Notes: a model not told the origin generated them from the sequence alone. A stretch of 64,000 bases of DNA from Calothrix sp. C42_A2020_038 (GCA_015272395.1 JACYLQ010000007.1:248001-312000), one strand, 5' to 3'. Shown: positions 18,958 through 29,969, counted from the stretch's first letter. A program made the numbers and translations.

Positions 18958-20634
18958 ATGAGCGAACGCATTTCGGTACCCTCTATGTATGATACAGGGG
19001 AACCGATATGTGAGTTAGAATGCTTACCGTATGGTGTTCACCATCACGGTGAAGGTGTTTGCTTATTGGTTCGACTTGGACAGTATCGCGTTTTACTAGA
19101 CTGCGGTTTGAATGATATTTCATCATTAGTCAAAGAATTGAAAAAACCTGCACGTCAAGGTATGTCCCCGTTACCAGCAGATTTTGTTCTAGTCAGCCAT
19201 GCTCACTCCGACCATGCCAAAGGATTATTACAGTTACACGAAACATATCCAATTTTGCCAATTTATGCCAGTGAAGTAACGAGTAAACTACTTCCTTTGA
19301 ACTGGTTAGAGCGTGAGGATAGAGAAAATTTATTTTTCTGTCAAGCTTTGCCACTGCGTACTCCAATTGAACTTAAAGATGGATTAGTCGTAGAATTATT
19401 TCCTGCTGGCCATTTACCTGGCGCCGTGGCAACTTTAATTACCTACACCACACCGCAACGAACTTATAAACTTTTATACACTGGCGATTTTTTCCTATCT
19501 AATTCGCGTCTAGTCGAAGGTTTAAGATTAGAAGAATTACGGGGATTAGAACTTGATGTTTTGATTATTGAAGGTTCATATGGTACTGCCCGTCATTCTC
19601 ACCGTCGTAATCAAGAAAATCAACTTGCGGAACGAGTTAACCGTGCCATTGCAGATGGTTACTCAGTATTAATTTTGACTACCGCTTTAGGTTTAGGGCA
19701 AGAAATGCTAATGCTACTTCGTAGCCATCATCATTTCACAGGACGTGATTTGGACATTTGGGTTGATGATACCGTTGCCATTGGTTGTGATGCATATCTT
19801 GAACTTTTACCACACCTACCTCCATCTGTCCAAAATTTTGCCCGACATCAACCACTTTTCTGGGATGAGCGAGTGCGTCCACGTGTTCGACGCTTGCATC
19901 CTGATTCACGTTCAGTTGTTGGCAAATCTTCTTGTATTGTGTTAACCGATTTTGAACAAGTTGATATTAATGAATATTGCCAATTGGATACTGGACCGTG
20001 GTTAATTTTGGCGCCTGAAAAAATTGACATCACAATTAACAGTAATTTGTCGCGATTTGTGCAGTTAGAATCCTATCTTCTTGCCCAGCATAGTGATGGT
20101 CCGGGTACAACTCAATTAATTCACAATCTTAGACCGCAACACGTTATATTTATTCACGGTTCACCTACTTATCTTGCTGATTTAACCAGCCTCGAAGAAT
20201 TACAAAACCGCTATCATGTACACTCCCCTGTAACAGGTGTATTAGTTGAACTACCTATTGGTGATACCTTTTTACAACCCGCTGCCCCAGAAACTAATTA
20301 TGAAGGAGAGCTTACTGAGTTAGGCTCAGTAGTATCAATCACATTACCCGATGCAATTGCTGCCGACCCACGATGGCGCCAATTTGCAGATACGGGATTA
20401 ATCGAAGCACGATGGCAAGGTGAAGAGTTGGTATTAAGAGGATTATCACAACGTGAGTTGCGGTTAGCAAATAGTGAAAAATTTCTTTGGCATGACGTTG
20501 ACAGTTGTAGAACGTGCCGACATCAGCGAGGGGGTCGATGCTGGAACCCCGCTTCCCCATTGTATAACTTTCGAGTTACACTTGAAGGTTATTGTCCTGC
20601 CTTTGAAAGTTTGAATAAAGAAAATGGACAATAG
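18958..20634 (+). CDS. MBL-fold beta-CASP-like hydrolase with Cys C-terminus
   Basis: A 558-residue metallo-beta-lactamase-fold protein. Zinc motif HAHSDH is near residue 81, 'AGHLPGA' near 150 and 'YTGDFF' near 172. A beta-CASP-like middle and the late motif 'HVIFIHGSP' follow, so it probably acts on RNA or another phosphodiester substrate. After the catalytic part there is an extension ending in four cysteines (CRTC...CW...GYC, about residues 521-548), a likely metal site. ATG 18958 follows GGGAGGGAAGG. No operon partner. Confidence 0.8.
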   Translation: MSERISVPSMYDTGEPICELECLPYGVHHHGEGVCLLVRLGQYRVLLDCGLNDISSLVKELKKPARQGMSPLPADFVLVSHAHSDHAKGLLQLHETYPILPIYASEVTSKLLPLNWLEREDRENLFFCQALPLRTPIELKDGLVVELFPAGHLPGAVATLITYTTPQRTYKLLYTGDFFLSNSRLVEGLRLEELRGLELDVLIIEGSYGTARHSHRRNQENQLAERVNRAIADGYSVLILTTALGLGQEMLMLLRSHHHFTGRDLDIWVDDTVAIGCDAYLELLPHLPPSVQNFARHQPLFWDERVRPRVRRLHPDSRSVVGKSSCIVLTDFEQVDINEYCQLDTGPWLILAPEKIDITINSNLSRFVQLESYLLAQHSDGPGTTQLIHNLRPQHVIFIHGSPTYLADLTSLEELQNRYHVHSPVTGVLVELPIGDTFLQPAAPETNYEGELTELGSVVSITLPDAIAADPRWRQFADTGLIEARWQGEELVLRGLSQRELRLANSEKFLWHDVDSCRTCRHQRGGRCWNPASPLYNFRVTLEGYCPAFESLNKENGQ

Positions 20635-20669
20635 TGAGCGCCATGTTAGCCACGCAAATAAAAAACTCA

Positions 20670-20758
20670 GAATCCATTCTTTGTCGCGCGACAAATCCAA
20701 AATCTAAACCAAAATCTAAAATAGTATAACCCCTCTCAAAAGATATTAAAGAGGGGTT
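20670..20758. repeat. CGCGACAAATCC repeat copy 2 and terminator hairpin
   Basis: 20670-20720 carries TTTGTCGCGCGACAAATCC plus 'AAAATCTAAA' repeats. It is followed by AACCCCTCT (20728-20736) pairing with AGAGGGGTT (20750-20758), a likely terminator for the upstream hydrolase gene. Confidence 0.6.
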
Positions 20759-20864
20759 ACTGCTGCGATTGCGAGGTTATTGTAAATTGTAGAAATTTAA
20801 CCCAGAAGTTAGTAAGTACGCACTTTTACAACGGTAACTCATAAACAGTGCGCAGTTTGCTAAT

Positions 20865-21176
20865 CTACTCTGGATTTGAGTCAGTATAACGGTTACGGAT
20901 ACGCTCGGCTTCAGGACAGTCTTCTGTCAAAAGTGGCTCAACATTACCACGCGGTACAGAAGCCAATTTTTGCGTTACAGCACCTATACTCTCAAGCCGA
21001 ACCATTTCTTCCCAAGAACAAATTTCGTCTTCTTCGTCTGTTTCATATCGCAGGGTGACTAAATCTCCTTCGATGTCTATAATGCGGGCGCGCTCTATCC
21101 AGCGTTGCTGGTCCCGCAAGAAAACACAAACCTCACGCCCATCGCAGCACAATTGATAAATCTTGCGGTGTAGCAT
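20865..21176 (-). CDS. conserved cyanobacterial protein (possibly DUF6679)
   Basis: A 103-residue soluble acidic protein opening 'MLHRKIYQLCCDGREVCVFL', with a small beta-barrel-like segment 'RARIIDIEGDLVTLRYETDEEDEICSWEEMVRLESI'. I remember near-identical proteins across cyanobacteria, probably labelled DUF6679, with no known function. It reads as strongly conserved, structured sequence and carries no membrane or signal segment. Confidence 0.7.
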   Translation of the reverse strand: MLHRKIYQLCCDGREVCVFLRDQQRWIERARIIDIEGDLVTLRYETDEEDEICSWEEMVRLESIGAVTQKLASVPRGNVEPLLTEDCPEAERIRNRYTDSNPE

Positions 21177-21360
21177 CTACTGCTTCTGCCTTTCTAAACG
21201 AAGTTAAATCTTTTTGAAAATCTGGGTATTACCCCCAGTAGATAGCAATTCGAGGTCCGAAAAACTGACACATCGAAAATGCTTTTACTCGACCCAAGTC
21301 AAAGACTTGCTTGTTTTCGCGGTTTCGTGAAATTGAAGACAATTGCCGAAAAGCGCCTGT

Positions 21361-21549
21361 CTACTCACTCCATCTTTTCACCGGGTCTTCAGTAAGAATA
21401 TCTACCTCATAGAAATCGTATAATTCAGGATTTTCCCTTACCAGATTGACCATTACTGGTGAGTCCTTACTTTTATTATGTACTAAATTATACTCTAAAA
21501 CAAGAGCAAATTTCGGTTGCGTGAGTTGCCGACTTGTGGTTTTTGGCAT
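21361..21549 (-). CDS. small hypothetical protein
   Basis: A 62-residue frame with amphipathic, protein-like sequence ('QPKFALVLEYNLVHNKSKDSPVMVNLVRENPELYDFYEVDILTEDP'-type composition, split across two predicted strands). No family recognised and no strong ribosome-binding site. It is probably real because it overlaps nothing and codon use looks ordinary. Confidence 0.45.
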   Translation of the reverse strand: MPKTTSRQLTQPKFALVLEYNLVHNKSKDSPVMVNLVRENPELYDFYEVDILTEDPVKRWSE

Positions 21550-21902
21550 CGTTGGGAACTCTGGGGACTAGGCTTTAGTTAAACCCCTATGTATTTGATC
21601 TTAGCTCATTCTCTGGCAGTCCTGGCTAGTTTTGAGCAATATAAATACAATAGTTTTTGGAAATCTGACATTTTTATGTAAAAAATGTGTGAAGAATTAG
21701 TGTAAATACAAGTAATTAACGAAAAAATTTGGATAATTTCAGAAAAATAGCCTGGAGTATTACCTTACAAATTTTATAGATAAATGGCTGGTAAGTTACA
21801 ACATCCAACTGACGAGGGTAAAAATTTTTTATATAACTGTATCTCAAGCAGGAAGTACAAAATCTAACTTGATGTAGGTTATGAGAATCATTCTCTACAA
21901 AG
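21550..21902. other. AT-rich intergenic stretch
   Basis: No gene, strong hairpin or tandem repeat found between two small minus-strand genes. Confidence 0.3.
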
Positions 21903-22112
21903 TTATTTATACTGTGATATTAACTCAAATAAGAGATTTGACGATGCTTCTCGTTTGATTTCACCTGTCTGTACAGCACCGCACAATCTAACTACAGCTT
22001 TTAAATCCTCTACCTGATAGCTCTTGGCTGCAAGTACTTGATGGAGAAGTCCTTCGGACTCAACACTCAGATATCCAGTCTGAAAAGCAGACTCAACTAG
22101 GGCGCGAATCAT
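21903..22112 (-). CDS. conserved small cyanobacterial protein
   Basis: A 69-residue, mostly helical protein beginning 'MIRALVESAFQTGYLSVESE' and then 'LLHQVLAAKSYQVEDLKAVVRLCGAV'. Very similar short proteins occur widely in filamentous cyanobacteria. No function known. No signal peptide or membrane segment. Confidence 0.6.
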   Translation of the reverse strand: MIRALVESAFQTGYLSVESEGLLHQVLAAKSYQVEDLKAVVRLCGAVQTGEIKREASSNLLFELISQYK

Positions 22113-22410
22113 TTCGATACTGCATGGTAAGGGTTAATAACCTCTACTGTGGAATATTTTTAGCTGTATTAAGTTGATACAAGTCAGTTAATAGTAGTGA
22201 TTGAATTTGATAAATATATGTGATTAAAATCACATACAATTTTCAAAAGCGTAATTTGACTAAAAAGACTGTAGGATAAGCATTACTTTGTTAACAAATG
22301 TGATCTAGTTACCTGTATCATACAATATAATGTATTGATTATTACTTTGTTCTAATTATATATGCTTAAATAAATTTTCCTCGATTCTGATTGATATGGA
22401 AAGTAACTTA

Positions 22411-23205
22411 TCAATAAAACAAGCGAAAGTCCTCATCAAGCTTGCTTAACTGCGAAAAGGCGCCAATCATCTGAAATTTTTCCACCAAACGGTTACAAGC
22501 TGGGCGCTCAGTTGCGTAATGTCCAGCATCAATTAGGATTAGATTCAAATCGCGACTTTCTTGAAAAGAATGGAATTTACAGTCAGAAGTTAAATAAGCT
22601 GTGGCGCCAGATTTGGCAACATCCGCAATAAAACTGGCGCCCGAACCTCCCAAAACAGCCACTCGTTCTATAACCTGACCAAAATCGGAAGGCGAATACA
22701 TTAAATTTGGAGGCGAAAGACGAGCTTTAATAGTCGCGAGTAACTCATTTAAAGTCGCATTTGGAACTAATGTCCCAACTCGCCCATATCCCAAACCGCT
22801 CTGAGTTGGTACTATCGGTCTAGTCTCTTTAAGTTCGAGAATTTGAGCTAAAACATCAGCAGTACCATCTTCCACTTGGTCAAAGTTTGTATGTGCGGAA
22901 TAAATACCGATATTATGGATGAACGCTAACCGCACCATTTCACCAATTGAGTCCCCAGCAACCAACGACTTAGTGGCATGGAAAATCAAAGGATGATGGG
23001 CAAAAATTAAATTGATGTGAGTTCCTGTATTACAAAGCGTGATGGCTTCCTGCATTACAGCTAGAGTTGGAGTCAAACAAACTAATACTCTCGCTTTTTG
23101 ATCTAACACTCCCGGTTCAACCTGCCAACCACAGTTATCCCATTTTTCTTGCCAAGCGGGATTTGCCCAAGCTTCAAACCAATTGATTAATTCAGAAATT
23201 TTCAT
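22411..23205 (-). CDS. Nif3-like dinuclear metal centre protein
   Basis: A 264-residue member of the Nif3/YbgI (DUF34) family, which forms toroidal hexamers with a two-metal site; some are annotated as GTP cyclohydrolase I type 2 without firm proof. Motifs visible: 'KWDNCGWQVEPG' at the start, metal motif 'FAHHPLIFH', 'SAHTNFD', 'VLGGSGASFI' and late 'DAGHYATE'. The second in-frame Met (23205) is taken as start; 23211 is possible. It lies 21 bases downstream of the next minus-strand gene and could be co-transcribed. Confidence 0.88.
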   Translation of the reverse strand: MKISELINWFEAWANPAWQEKWDNCGWQVEPGVLDQKARVLVCLTPTLAVMQEAITLCNTGTHINLIFAHHPLIFHATKSLVAGDSIGEMVRLAFIHNIGIYSAHTNFDQVEDGTADVLAQILELKETRPIVPTQSGLGYGRVGTLVPNATLNELLATIKARLSPPNLMYSPSDFGQVIERVAVLGGSGASFIADVAKSGATAYLTSDCKFHSFQESRDLNLILIDAGHYATERPACNRLVEKFQMIGAFSQLSKLDEDFRLFY

Positions 23206-23226
23206 ATTCATATAGATATATATTTT

Positions 23227-23967
23227 TTAATTAACAAATAATTTCATAGACGCTTGCTCGCGAAGCTGGTCAAAAGGTTTATCCCATACAGCGCCACCAT
23301 TCCAGTTCCAAGTCGCTACTGGTATAAGCTGATATCCAGCAAGATATGTTAATAGTCGATACTCGTCTTTTGGATCGCGCGGAAAACGAAAAGGATTACG
23401 ATAGCTACGCTCCGAAATATGGCGATAGCGTATATCATCTACACTAATCTTTTGTAATATTTCTTTACCTTTATTAAGTAAATAATCTAAAAAAATCACA
23501 TTAAAGGGTCGAATATTTGCTCGATTTACTGGGTCTTTTTTTACCCAACGCGCCCAGTCAAAACCATAAGTAAAATCATGTACATAACGAAATCTAATTT
23601 CATTAGAACAACCAAACATTTCCATTAGTTCTACAAGTTTTTTGGCAAATGATTCTAGAAATGTTATTGCCTCTTCTTTTGCACTGATAGCTTGTTCGAT
23701 TATCTCATGTATCATGAAATCATAGTCCCAAAAAATATTTTCTGGAAAATTACTCAATTGTGCGTTCAGTATATATTCTAGAGTTTTAAAAATACATTCT
23801 ACAAGATCTGAATCATTAACTCTTTCTAACACAATATTGCCCAGTTCTCGAAAACTTGTGATGAGATTTTTGTTCGGATTCAGAGAAAGTGGTGTAATAC
23901 CCTGCTGGAGTATCATTTGGTCAAGAAGTCCAAAATTATAAACTGACATTAGATATTGCTTTGTCAT
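23227..23967 (-). CDS. hypothetical protein
   Basis: A 246-residue soluble protein with many aromatic residues and a C-terminal 'YRLLTYLAGYQLIPVATWNWNGGAVWD' segment. No catalytic motif, signal peptide or membrane segment is visible. It lies immediately upstream of the Nif3-like gene on the same strand, so the two may be co-transcribed. Similar proteins may exist in other cyanobacteria, but I cannot name a family. Confidence 0.6.
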   Translation of the reverse strand: MTKQYLMSVYNFGLLDQMILQQGITPLSLNPNKNLITSFRELGNIVLERVNDSDLVECIFKTLEYILNAQLSNFPENIFWDYDFMIHEIIEQAISAKEEAITFLESFAKKLVELMEMFGCSNEIRFRYVHDFTYGFDWARWVKKDPVNRANIRPFNVIFLDYLLNKGKEILQKISVDDIRYRHISERSYRNPFRFPRDPKDEYRLLTYLAGYQLIPVATWNWNGGAVWDKPFDQLREQASMKLFVN

Positions 23968-24214
23968 ATTTTAAACAACCCAAGCAGATTTAATTTATAC
24001 TATTTTGCTTTAAAACATGGCATAAAAATTATCATAATGTCAAAACAAATGTAATTATGTGAATATTTTTATAAACATATTTATATTTGTTTATATTAAC
24101 TAATTGTAAGTAGCTTTAATTTTGATTTGGGATTGTAGGGTGGACAGTACTTACGTAAACCTCCTGGGAGTTTGAAACCCTTTAAAATAGAGTTGACGTT
24201 TTTAGCTCTTGGCA

Positions 24215-24814
24215 GTGTTGTCTTCACAATTACCAACAATTAATGCTCTCAAGCAACCTACAAGTTTTGCCTGGGTTGAACAAGCCATCACTAATCTAGA
24301 CATTATATTGCTCGATCACTCCCACTGCGAGCGTAAAGCAGCTGGTGTCGCGTTAAATTTCATGTTCCGTTATCCATCTAACACCAAGATGGTAAGGGAG
24401 TTAACTAAGATTGCCCAAGAAGAATTAGAACACTTCGAGCTAGTTAACCAGTGGCTCGAACACCGAAATATCCCTTTGGCGCCTCTACCCCCACCTCCTT
24501 ATGGTGCAGGGTTAAAAGCCCAAGTCCGTCCCAAAGAACCCGATCGTTTTTTAGATTCGCTACTTGTCACTGGTTTAATCGAAGCACGTAGTCATGAGCG
24601 TTTAGGGTTACTCGCAACACATTGTCCAGAACCCGAATTAGCTAAGTTTTATAAAGGTTTAATGGCTTCAGAAGCACGACACTTTGGTATGTATTGGGTA
24701 CTGGCTGATACTTATTTTGACCGTAAAGTTGTCATGCAGCGACTTGATGAATTAGCAGTGGTTGAAAGTCAATTACTTGCTACTTTGCATCCAGAGCCAA
24801 GAATTCATAGTTAG
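24215..24814 (+). CDS. miaE: tRNA-(ms2io6A)-hydroxylase
   Basis: MiaE hydroxylates the isopentenyl group of 2-methylthio-N6-isopentenyl-adenosine at position 37 of tRNAs. It is a di-iron ferritin-like protein; 199 residues fits. Iron ligands are visible as 'HCERKAAG', 'EELEHFELV' (E..H), 'EARSHERL' and 'SEARHFGMYW'. The open frame starts at TTG 24209; GTG 24215, giving MLSSQLPTINALKQ, fits homologues better. A GNAT gene follows 21 bases later. Confidence 0.9.
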   Translation: MLSSQLPTINALKQPTSFAWVEQAITNLDIILLDHSHCERKAAGVALNFMFRYPSNTKMVRELTKIAQEELEHFELVNQWLEHRNIPLAPLPPPPYGAGLKAQVRPKEPDRFLDSLLVTGLIEARSHERLGLLATHCPEPELAKFYKGLMASEARHFGMYWVLADTYFDRKVVMQRLDELAVVESQLLATLHPEPRIHS

Positions 24815-24835
24815 ATTAACAACGTACGATTAATT

Positions 24836-25336
24836 ATGAATAAATATTACAAAAATTTTTTAATTCGCTCTTGGCAAGAGTGTCATCGTATTCCTGCATC
24901 TGAAGTTATCAGGTCTGTGTTAGCAGAATACGGTTTAGGTTGGGAGCCAAACGGCGCCGATCGAGATGTGTTACACGTTGAAGAGTGCTACTTAGCCACT
25001 GGTGGTGAATTTTGGGTAATTGAACACCAAAAATCCGTAGTTGGGACAGGTGCCTATTACCCTATTGAGCGTGGCAAAAATGCCGTTGAAATCAGAAAAA
25101 TGTATCTTTTACCGCAGGTTCGCGGATTTGGTTTGGGAAAATATTTGTTACAACACCTAGAAGAAACAATCGCATCCCACGGTTTTGAGGAAATTTGGAT
25201 CGAAACAGCTAGTGTGCTTGCTGAAGCAGTAAAACTTTACGAGCGTAGTGGTTACGAACCAGCAACAGGAGTTGAAACCGCAAGATGCGATCGAGTCTAT
25301 GTTAAACAGTTAAGAAGTAACGTGCGTAAAGGCTAA
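24836..25336 (+). CDS. GNAT family N-acetyltransferase
   Basis: A 166-residue acetyltransferase with the acetyl-CoA loop 'LLPQVRGFGLGKYLLQHLEE' (the R/Q-x-x-G-x-G/A motif A) and 'LYERSGYEPATGVE' (motif B). The substrate is unknown. The N-terminus 'NFLIRSWQECHRIPASEVIRSVLAEYGLGWEP'-type layout (helical, split by Pro) is typical of cyanobacterial members. It follows miaE closely in the same direction and may share its transcript. Confidence 0.82.
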   Translation: MNKYYKNFLIRSWQECHRIPASEVIRSVLAEYGLGWEPNGADRDVLHVEECYLATGGEFWVIEHQKSVVGTGAYYPIERGKNAVEIRKMYLLPQVRGFGLGKYLLQHLEETIASHGFEEIWIETASVLAEAVKLYERSGYEPATGVETARCDRVYVKQLRSNVRKG

Positions 25337-25399
25337 CAAAGACATCAGTAGCTTTCACCTACCTTACCGACCCCTCACCCAGTCCCTACCCCTTTTTCT

Positions 25400-26074
25400 G
25401 TGTTTTTAAAAAATTTCCTTAACTTATTTCTTCAGTCAAATTGTTTATTTTGCCAGCGTGCGACATCGAACGAAATGTGTCCCAATTGCACGAGACAACT
25501 GCAAAAATGTCAGTTAAATAATTCTTGTGTTTTGTGGAAGCAGCCAATACCTGTTTTTGCTTGGGGCGCCTACGGTGGTATGCTCAAACGCAGTATTGCC
25601 CTGATGAAGTACGAAAAACATCCAGAAGTCGCACGTCTTCTAGGTACTTGGTTAGGACAGGAGTGGCTAGTAAGCGCACCACCACAAGTTCAACAATTGA
25701 AACTGCTTGTTGTCCCAATACCTCTTCACCCTCAAAAATTAAAACAGCGAGGTTTTAACCAAGCAGCACTAATCGGTAAAAGCTTTTGCTACGTTACAGG
25801 ATTTACTCTCAAGCAAAATGGACTAAAAAGAGTACAAAATACTCAAGCCTTATATGCTCTATCTTCAAACGAACGAAAGAAAAACTTAGCTGGCGCCTTT
25901 ATGTTAGGAAAAGATTTACACCAAATTAATCAGCTAAATAATACAAAAGTATTAATCATTGATGATATATATACAACAGGTACTACAGTGACAGAAGCAG
26001 TCATGACATTGAGTCAAGCTGGGGTAGAAGTTATTGGTGTCGCTGTAACAGCAACATCACTTAGATATGGTTAA
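25400..26074 (+). CDS. ComF family phosphoribosyltransferase-like protein
   Basis: A 224-residue ComF/GntX protein. The N-terminal zinc-finger pattern is CLFCQ...CPNC, and the C-terminal type I phosphoribosyltransferase fold has the PRPP loop 'VLIIDDIYTTGTTVTEA'. The middle has 'VPIPLHPQKLKQRGFNQAALI'. Homologues act in DNA uptake in naturally competent bacteria. Whether this one does is not shown here. GTG start; no clear ribosome-binding site. Confidence 0.88.
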   Translation: MFLKNFLNLFLQSNCLFCQRATSNEMCPNCTRQLQKCQLNNSCVLWKQPIPVFAWGAYGGMLKRSIALMKYEKHPEVARLLGTWLGQEWLVSAPPQVQQLKLLVVPIPLHPQKLKQRGFNQAALIGKSFCYVTGFTLKQNGLKRVQNTQALYALSSNERKKNLAGAFMLGKDLHQINQLNNTKVLIIDDIYTTGTTVTEAVMTLSQAGVEVIGVAVTATSLRYG

Positions 26075-26158
26075 ATTACATAGACATCAAAGTAATCTAA
26101 ATATCAAATTTCTGGGCAATCCAGGTTAGGAAAAATTATAATTAACAAAAATATATGT

Positions 26159-26647
26159 ATGTCGCTTGTTGTGAAAAGAAGTGTTGACATGATTAGTAAA
26201 ACTTTGGCGGTGTTGAAAAATTTAGCTGCGCTCCCTGCAACTGTGCTGGCAATGATTATGAGTACAACCGCAAGTTTTGCTCAAGTCAATAAAATATATA
26301 ATCCTTTACCTTTGCCATCAACTTACGAAGTCTCAGATTCACTTACAGATAAAGATATACCTACTGGTCAAGGAGGTTTTGCTCGCGATTACATGGTGAA
26401 GTTAAACAAGGGAGAGAATTTAGCAATAGACCTCTCTTCTGACAGTTTTGATAGTATTATTACCTTACTCGGACCAAGCGGCACTACTGTTGCAGAAAAC
26501 GACGATGGTCCGGATGGCAGCAGTAATTCGCTACTATTTACTAGGATTAACGAGACAGGAACTTATATTGTTCGCGTGCGTTCATTTGGAGAAACCGGAG
26601 TCGGCGCATTCAAATTAAAGGTAACACGATTGCAGCCAGTTAAGTAG
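26159..26647 (+). CDS. secreted PPC-domain protein
   Basis: A 162-residue exported protein. The signal peptide runs to about residue 42 (ends 'ASFAQ'). The mature part is a single pre-peptidase C-terminal (PPC) domain with 'GENLAIDLSSDSFDSIITLLGP' then 'AENDDG..GSSNSLL' and 'TGTYIVRVRSF..TGVGAFKL'. PPC domains are usually accessory to secreted enzymes; here one occurs alone. It starts at ATG 26159 or the second Met at 26189. Confidence 0.78.
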   Translation: MSLVVKRSVDMISKTLAVLKNLAALPATVLAMIMSTTASFAQVNKIYNPLPLPSTYEVSDSLTDKDIPTGQGGFARDYMVKLNKGENLAIDLSSDSFDSIITLLGPSGTTVAENDDGPDGSSNSLLFTRINETGTYIVRVRSFGETGVGAFKLKVTRLQPVK

Positions 26648-26675
26648 GATGTCAACAATCTCACAGCAAAGCGCT

Positions 26676-27452
26676 TTATGAGTTAGTAGTCATTACACAC
26701 AAAAACAGTGCTTCTGTCCACTCAACTACTGCCCCATAGGTATCCCCCGTATGGCCACCTAGTTTGTGATTTAACCAGGCACCTGTTGATATAGACACGA
26801 TAATACCTACTAGTACGGTAAATGATGCAAAAATAACTAAAGCCGGATTTACGATAACTTGAAGCATACTTATCCCTAAAAGCAATGACAGCCCTAGTAG
26901 CAAATCTAATGGTGAACGTATCGCTTCTTTGTGAAAAGCCCCTTTTCCACAAGGTTTAAGGTACGGGTAACGCCAAATTGCCATTACTTGTCCCCATCTT
27001 CCCCAACCGCACGATACTATAAGTAGAAACCAGCGATTTTGCTCGATATCATGAAGCGCTGCAACTTTCAGAAATAGAATTAGTATTGCGGTTATTGCTC
27101 CAAAGGCACCAGTTCTACTATCAGCCATTACCTCTAACCGTCTTTCTGCGTTTGTTACCGCTAACCCATCGGCTGTATCCATTGCACCATCTAAATGTAA
27201 CCCACCTGTAATCACAACCCAAACGCATACAAGCAATACACTGCGCGTTAGTATCGGCACATTCATCCAAATTAAACTAGTCTCTAATAATGCCAGAATT
27301 GTACCTAGCATCAACCCCACTGCTGGGGCAAAACGTGCAACTTTTCTAAAATCCAATCCTTCTACATACGGCAGTGGGATGGAAGTATAAAATAGAACAC
27401 TTGATACAAAACTTAATGATAAGCCTTTACAATACAGCCAGATATTTGTCAT
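26676..27452 (-). CDS. cobS: adenosylcobinamide-GDP ribazoletransferase (cobalamin synthase)
   Basis: Joins adenosylcobinamide-GDP and alpha-ribazole(-phosphate) to complete the cobalamin lower loop, in the membrane. 258 residues with about six hydrophobic helices. Family motifs: '[14 protein letters not shown]', '[15 protein letters not shown]' and 'GCGW.R'. The frame extends to 27521, but the hydrophobic N-terminal extension has no family match, so ATG 27452 is used. No cobalamin riboswitch is visible upstream. It shares the corrin theme with hemB and coaR but is 17 kb away. Confidence 0.92.
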   Translation of the reverse strand: MTNIWLYCKGLSLSFVSSVLFYTSIPLPYVEGLDFRKVARFAPAVGLMLGTILALLETSLIWMNVPILTRSVLLVCVWVVITGGLHLDGAMDTADGLAVTNAERRLEVMADSRTGAFGAITAILILFLKVAALHDIEQNRWFLLIVSCGWGRWGQVMAIWRYPYLKPCGKGAFHKEAIRSPLDLLLGLSLLLGISMLQVIVNPALVIFASFTVLVGIIVSISTGAWLNHKLGGHTGDTYGAVVEWTEALFLCVMTTNS

Positions 27453-27843
27453 ATTAGTTACATGATTTATCTTGTCAATGACTATTACAAACATTAAAAA
27501 GCAAAAGCTTAATTTATACATAGGGAATCAGATGTTTATTTAAAGCTTTTGATAAGATTGATTCCTGAAAGGAACTCATTTCGGAAAAGTTTGTTATGCT
27601 AATGTCATAAACATAAAGCAAGCCTTATAGTATAAATCATCACTTAAAAAAAAAGAAACTTAATGATGATTCAGTTCTGTATTACCGATTTCGGCTAATA
27701 ATAAATTACTATTTATTAGGTGAAAACCCTACATTTGACCAATTGATATTGATAATATTTAAAGTGCAGGGGGTCAACAAAGCTGTAACATCATTTTTAA
27801 TTAGCATTGTTGTAAATTATCTTCTCGCATTTGCTGTTCTACT
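27453..27843. other. divergent intergenic region
   Basis: Separates cobS from the next plus-strand gene and should carry both promoters. I looked for the B12-box/riboswitch pattern and did not find it. No repeats. Confidence 0.35.
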
Positions 27844-28296
27844 ATGACTCATCATCTACCTGATACAAAAGTGCCAGCACCGTGTATCGTAAACACGGGC
27901 ATAATAGTCAACAAGTTGGATATGCGACGATTGCTAACTGATTTAGGTCGTGTTCAATACGTTTACATCTTAGATGGAGAAGTACATAGTCAGGGTGAGG
28001 GGGATGTAATGGAAGTATTTGCTAGTCCACAGCGTTCAACCTTGGTAGCAAATCAAGCGCTTTATTTAAATGTTCATAGTTTTGACTATCTTGAACTTAA
28101 GCAAACCCCTGAAAAAGAAACTCACTTTGACTTGGTGCAAGAAGGATGGCGCCTACGTTTAACTCCTCTTTCTACACCTTTACAAGAACGACGTGAGCGC
28201 AACATAAATGTGACTGTGATCGAAGCAATGATGGAGCAGGTTATGAGCGCGCGTTGGGATGCAGAGTTTGATGATGATTGCTCTGATATGTTTTGA
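27844..28296 (+). CDS. conserved hypothetical protein
   Basis: A 150-residue soluble protein with an N-terminal beta-rich part ('LGRVQYVYILDGEVHSQGEG') and an acidic C-terminus ('WDAEFDDDCSDMF'). It looks like a conserved cyanobacterial protein of unknown function. No signal peptide, membrane segment or catalytic motif. ATG 27844; no strong Shine-Dalgarno site. Confidence 0.6.
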   Translation: MTHHLPDTKVPAPCIVNTGIIVNKLDMRRLLTDLGRVQYVYILDGEVHSQGEGDVMEVFASPQRSTLVANQALYLNVHSFDYLELKQTPEKETHFDLVQEGWRLRLTPLSTPLQERRERNINVTVIEAMMEQVMSARWDAEFDDDCSDMF

Positions 28297-28479
28297 TCAC
28301 AAGTTAATTACAAATGTTTAGTGGCTCGTATTTAGTCGAACATTGAGCTTAATGCTTTAATGCTAATTATTTTATACATTTAATTTTTTTGAAAATTCTC
28401 ATAAAATGACCTTTGTATGACTTCTTAACAAAGAGGTCAGTTATAAAGTGCTTCTGGTGATAGCTCATATAAAGGTTGA

Positions 28480-29619
<1,140 letters not shown>

Positions 29620-29746
29620 TTGATTTCTGAAACCAATTCTTAACTTTTGCAAACTCCACACTAATTATGAGCGCACTCATCACCAATTGCATGTTAAGAT
29701 ACATCTCAAATATTAAAGCTGTGTTGGATAGGTGGATTTTATTATC

Positions 29747-29881
29747 ATGGCTACATTGTTGTTGGCAAAATTGCCTGAAGCATACCAGATTTTTGACCCA
29801 TTGGTAGATGTTCTACCAATTATTCCTGTATTTTTCTTACTTCTGGCTTTTGTCTGGCAAGCAGCCGTAGGCTTTAGGTAA
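29747..29881 (+). CDS. psbK: photosystem II protein PsbK
   Basis: A 44-residue single-helix subunit of the photosystem II core. The sequence has a short precursor segment, then the conserved mature start '[20 protein letters not shown]' and the membrane helix '[17 protein letters not shown]', a near-perfect match to PsbK. A strong terminator follows at once. Confidence 0.96.
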   Translation: MATLLLAKLPEAYQIFDPLVDVLPIIPVFFLLLAFVWQAAVGFR

Positions 29882-29910
29882 GTTGATTTTGAATTATTAT
29901 TAATTGCTAC

Positions 29911-29940
29911 AGACAGGTAAATGGCCTGTCTTCTTTTTTC
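29911..29940 (+). terminator. psbK terminator
   Basis: AGACAGG (29911-29917) pairs with CCTGTCT (29925-29931) and is followed by TCTTTTTTC. Confidence 0.85.
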
Positions 29941-29963
29941 TTTACTAATCTTTACACAAATTA

Positions 29964-29969
29964 TTATAT
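29964..29969. other. left copy of 6-bp target-site duplication
   Basis: TTATAT directly before the outer end of the left IS remnant. The same TTATAT is found at 37517-37522 directly after the outer end of the right remnant. Confidence 0.65.

Noticed and set aside
27453-27843. Cobalamin riboswitch upstream of cobS
   Set aside because: I looked on the minus strand for the B12-box pattern and found none.
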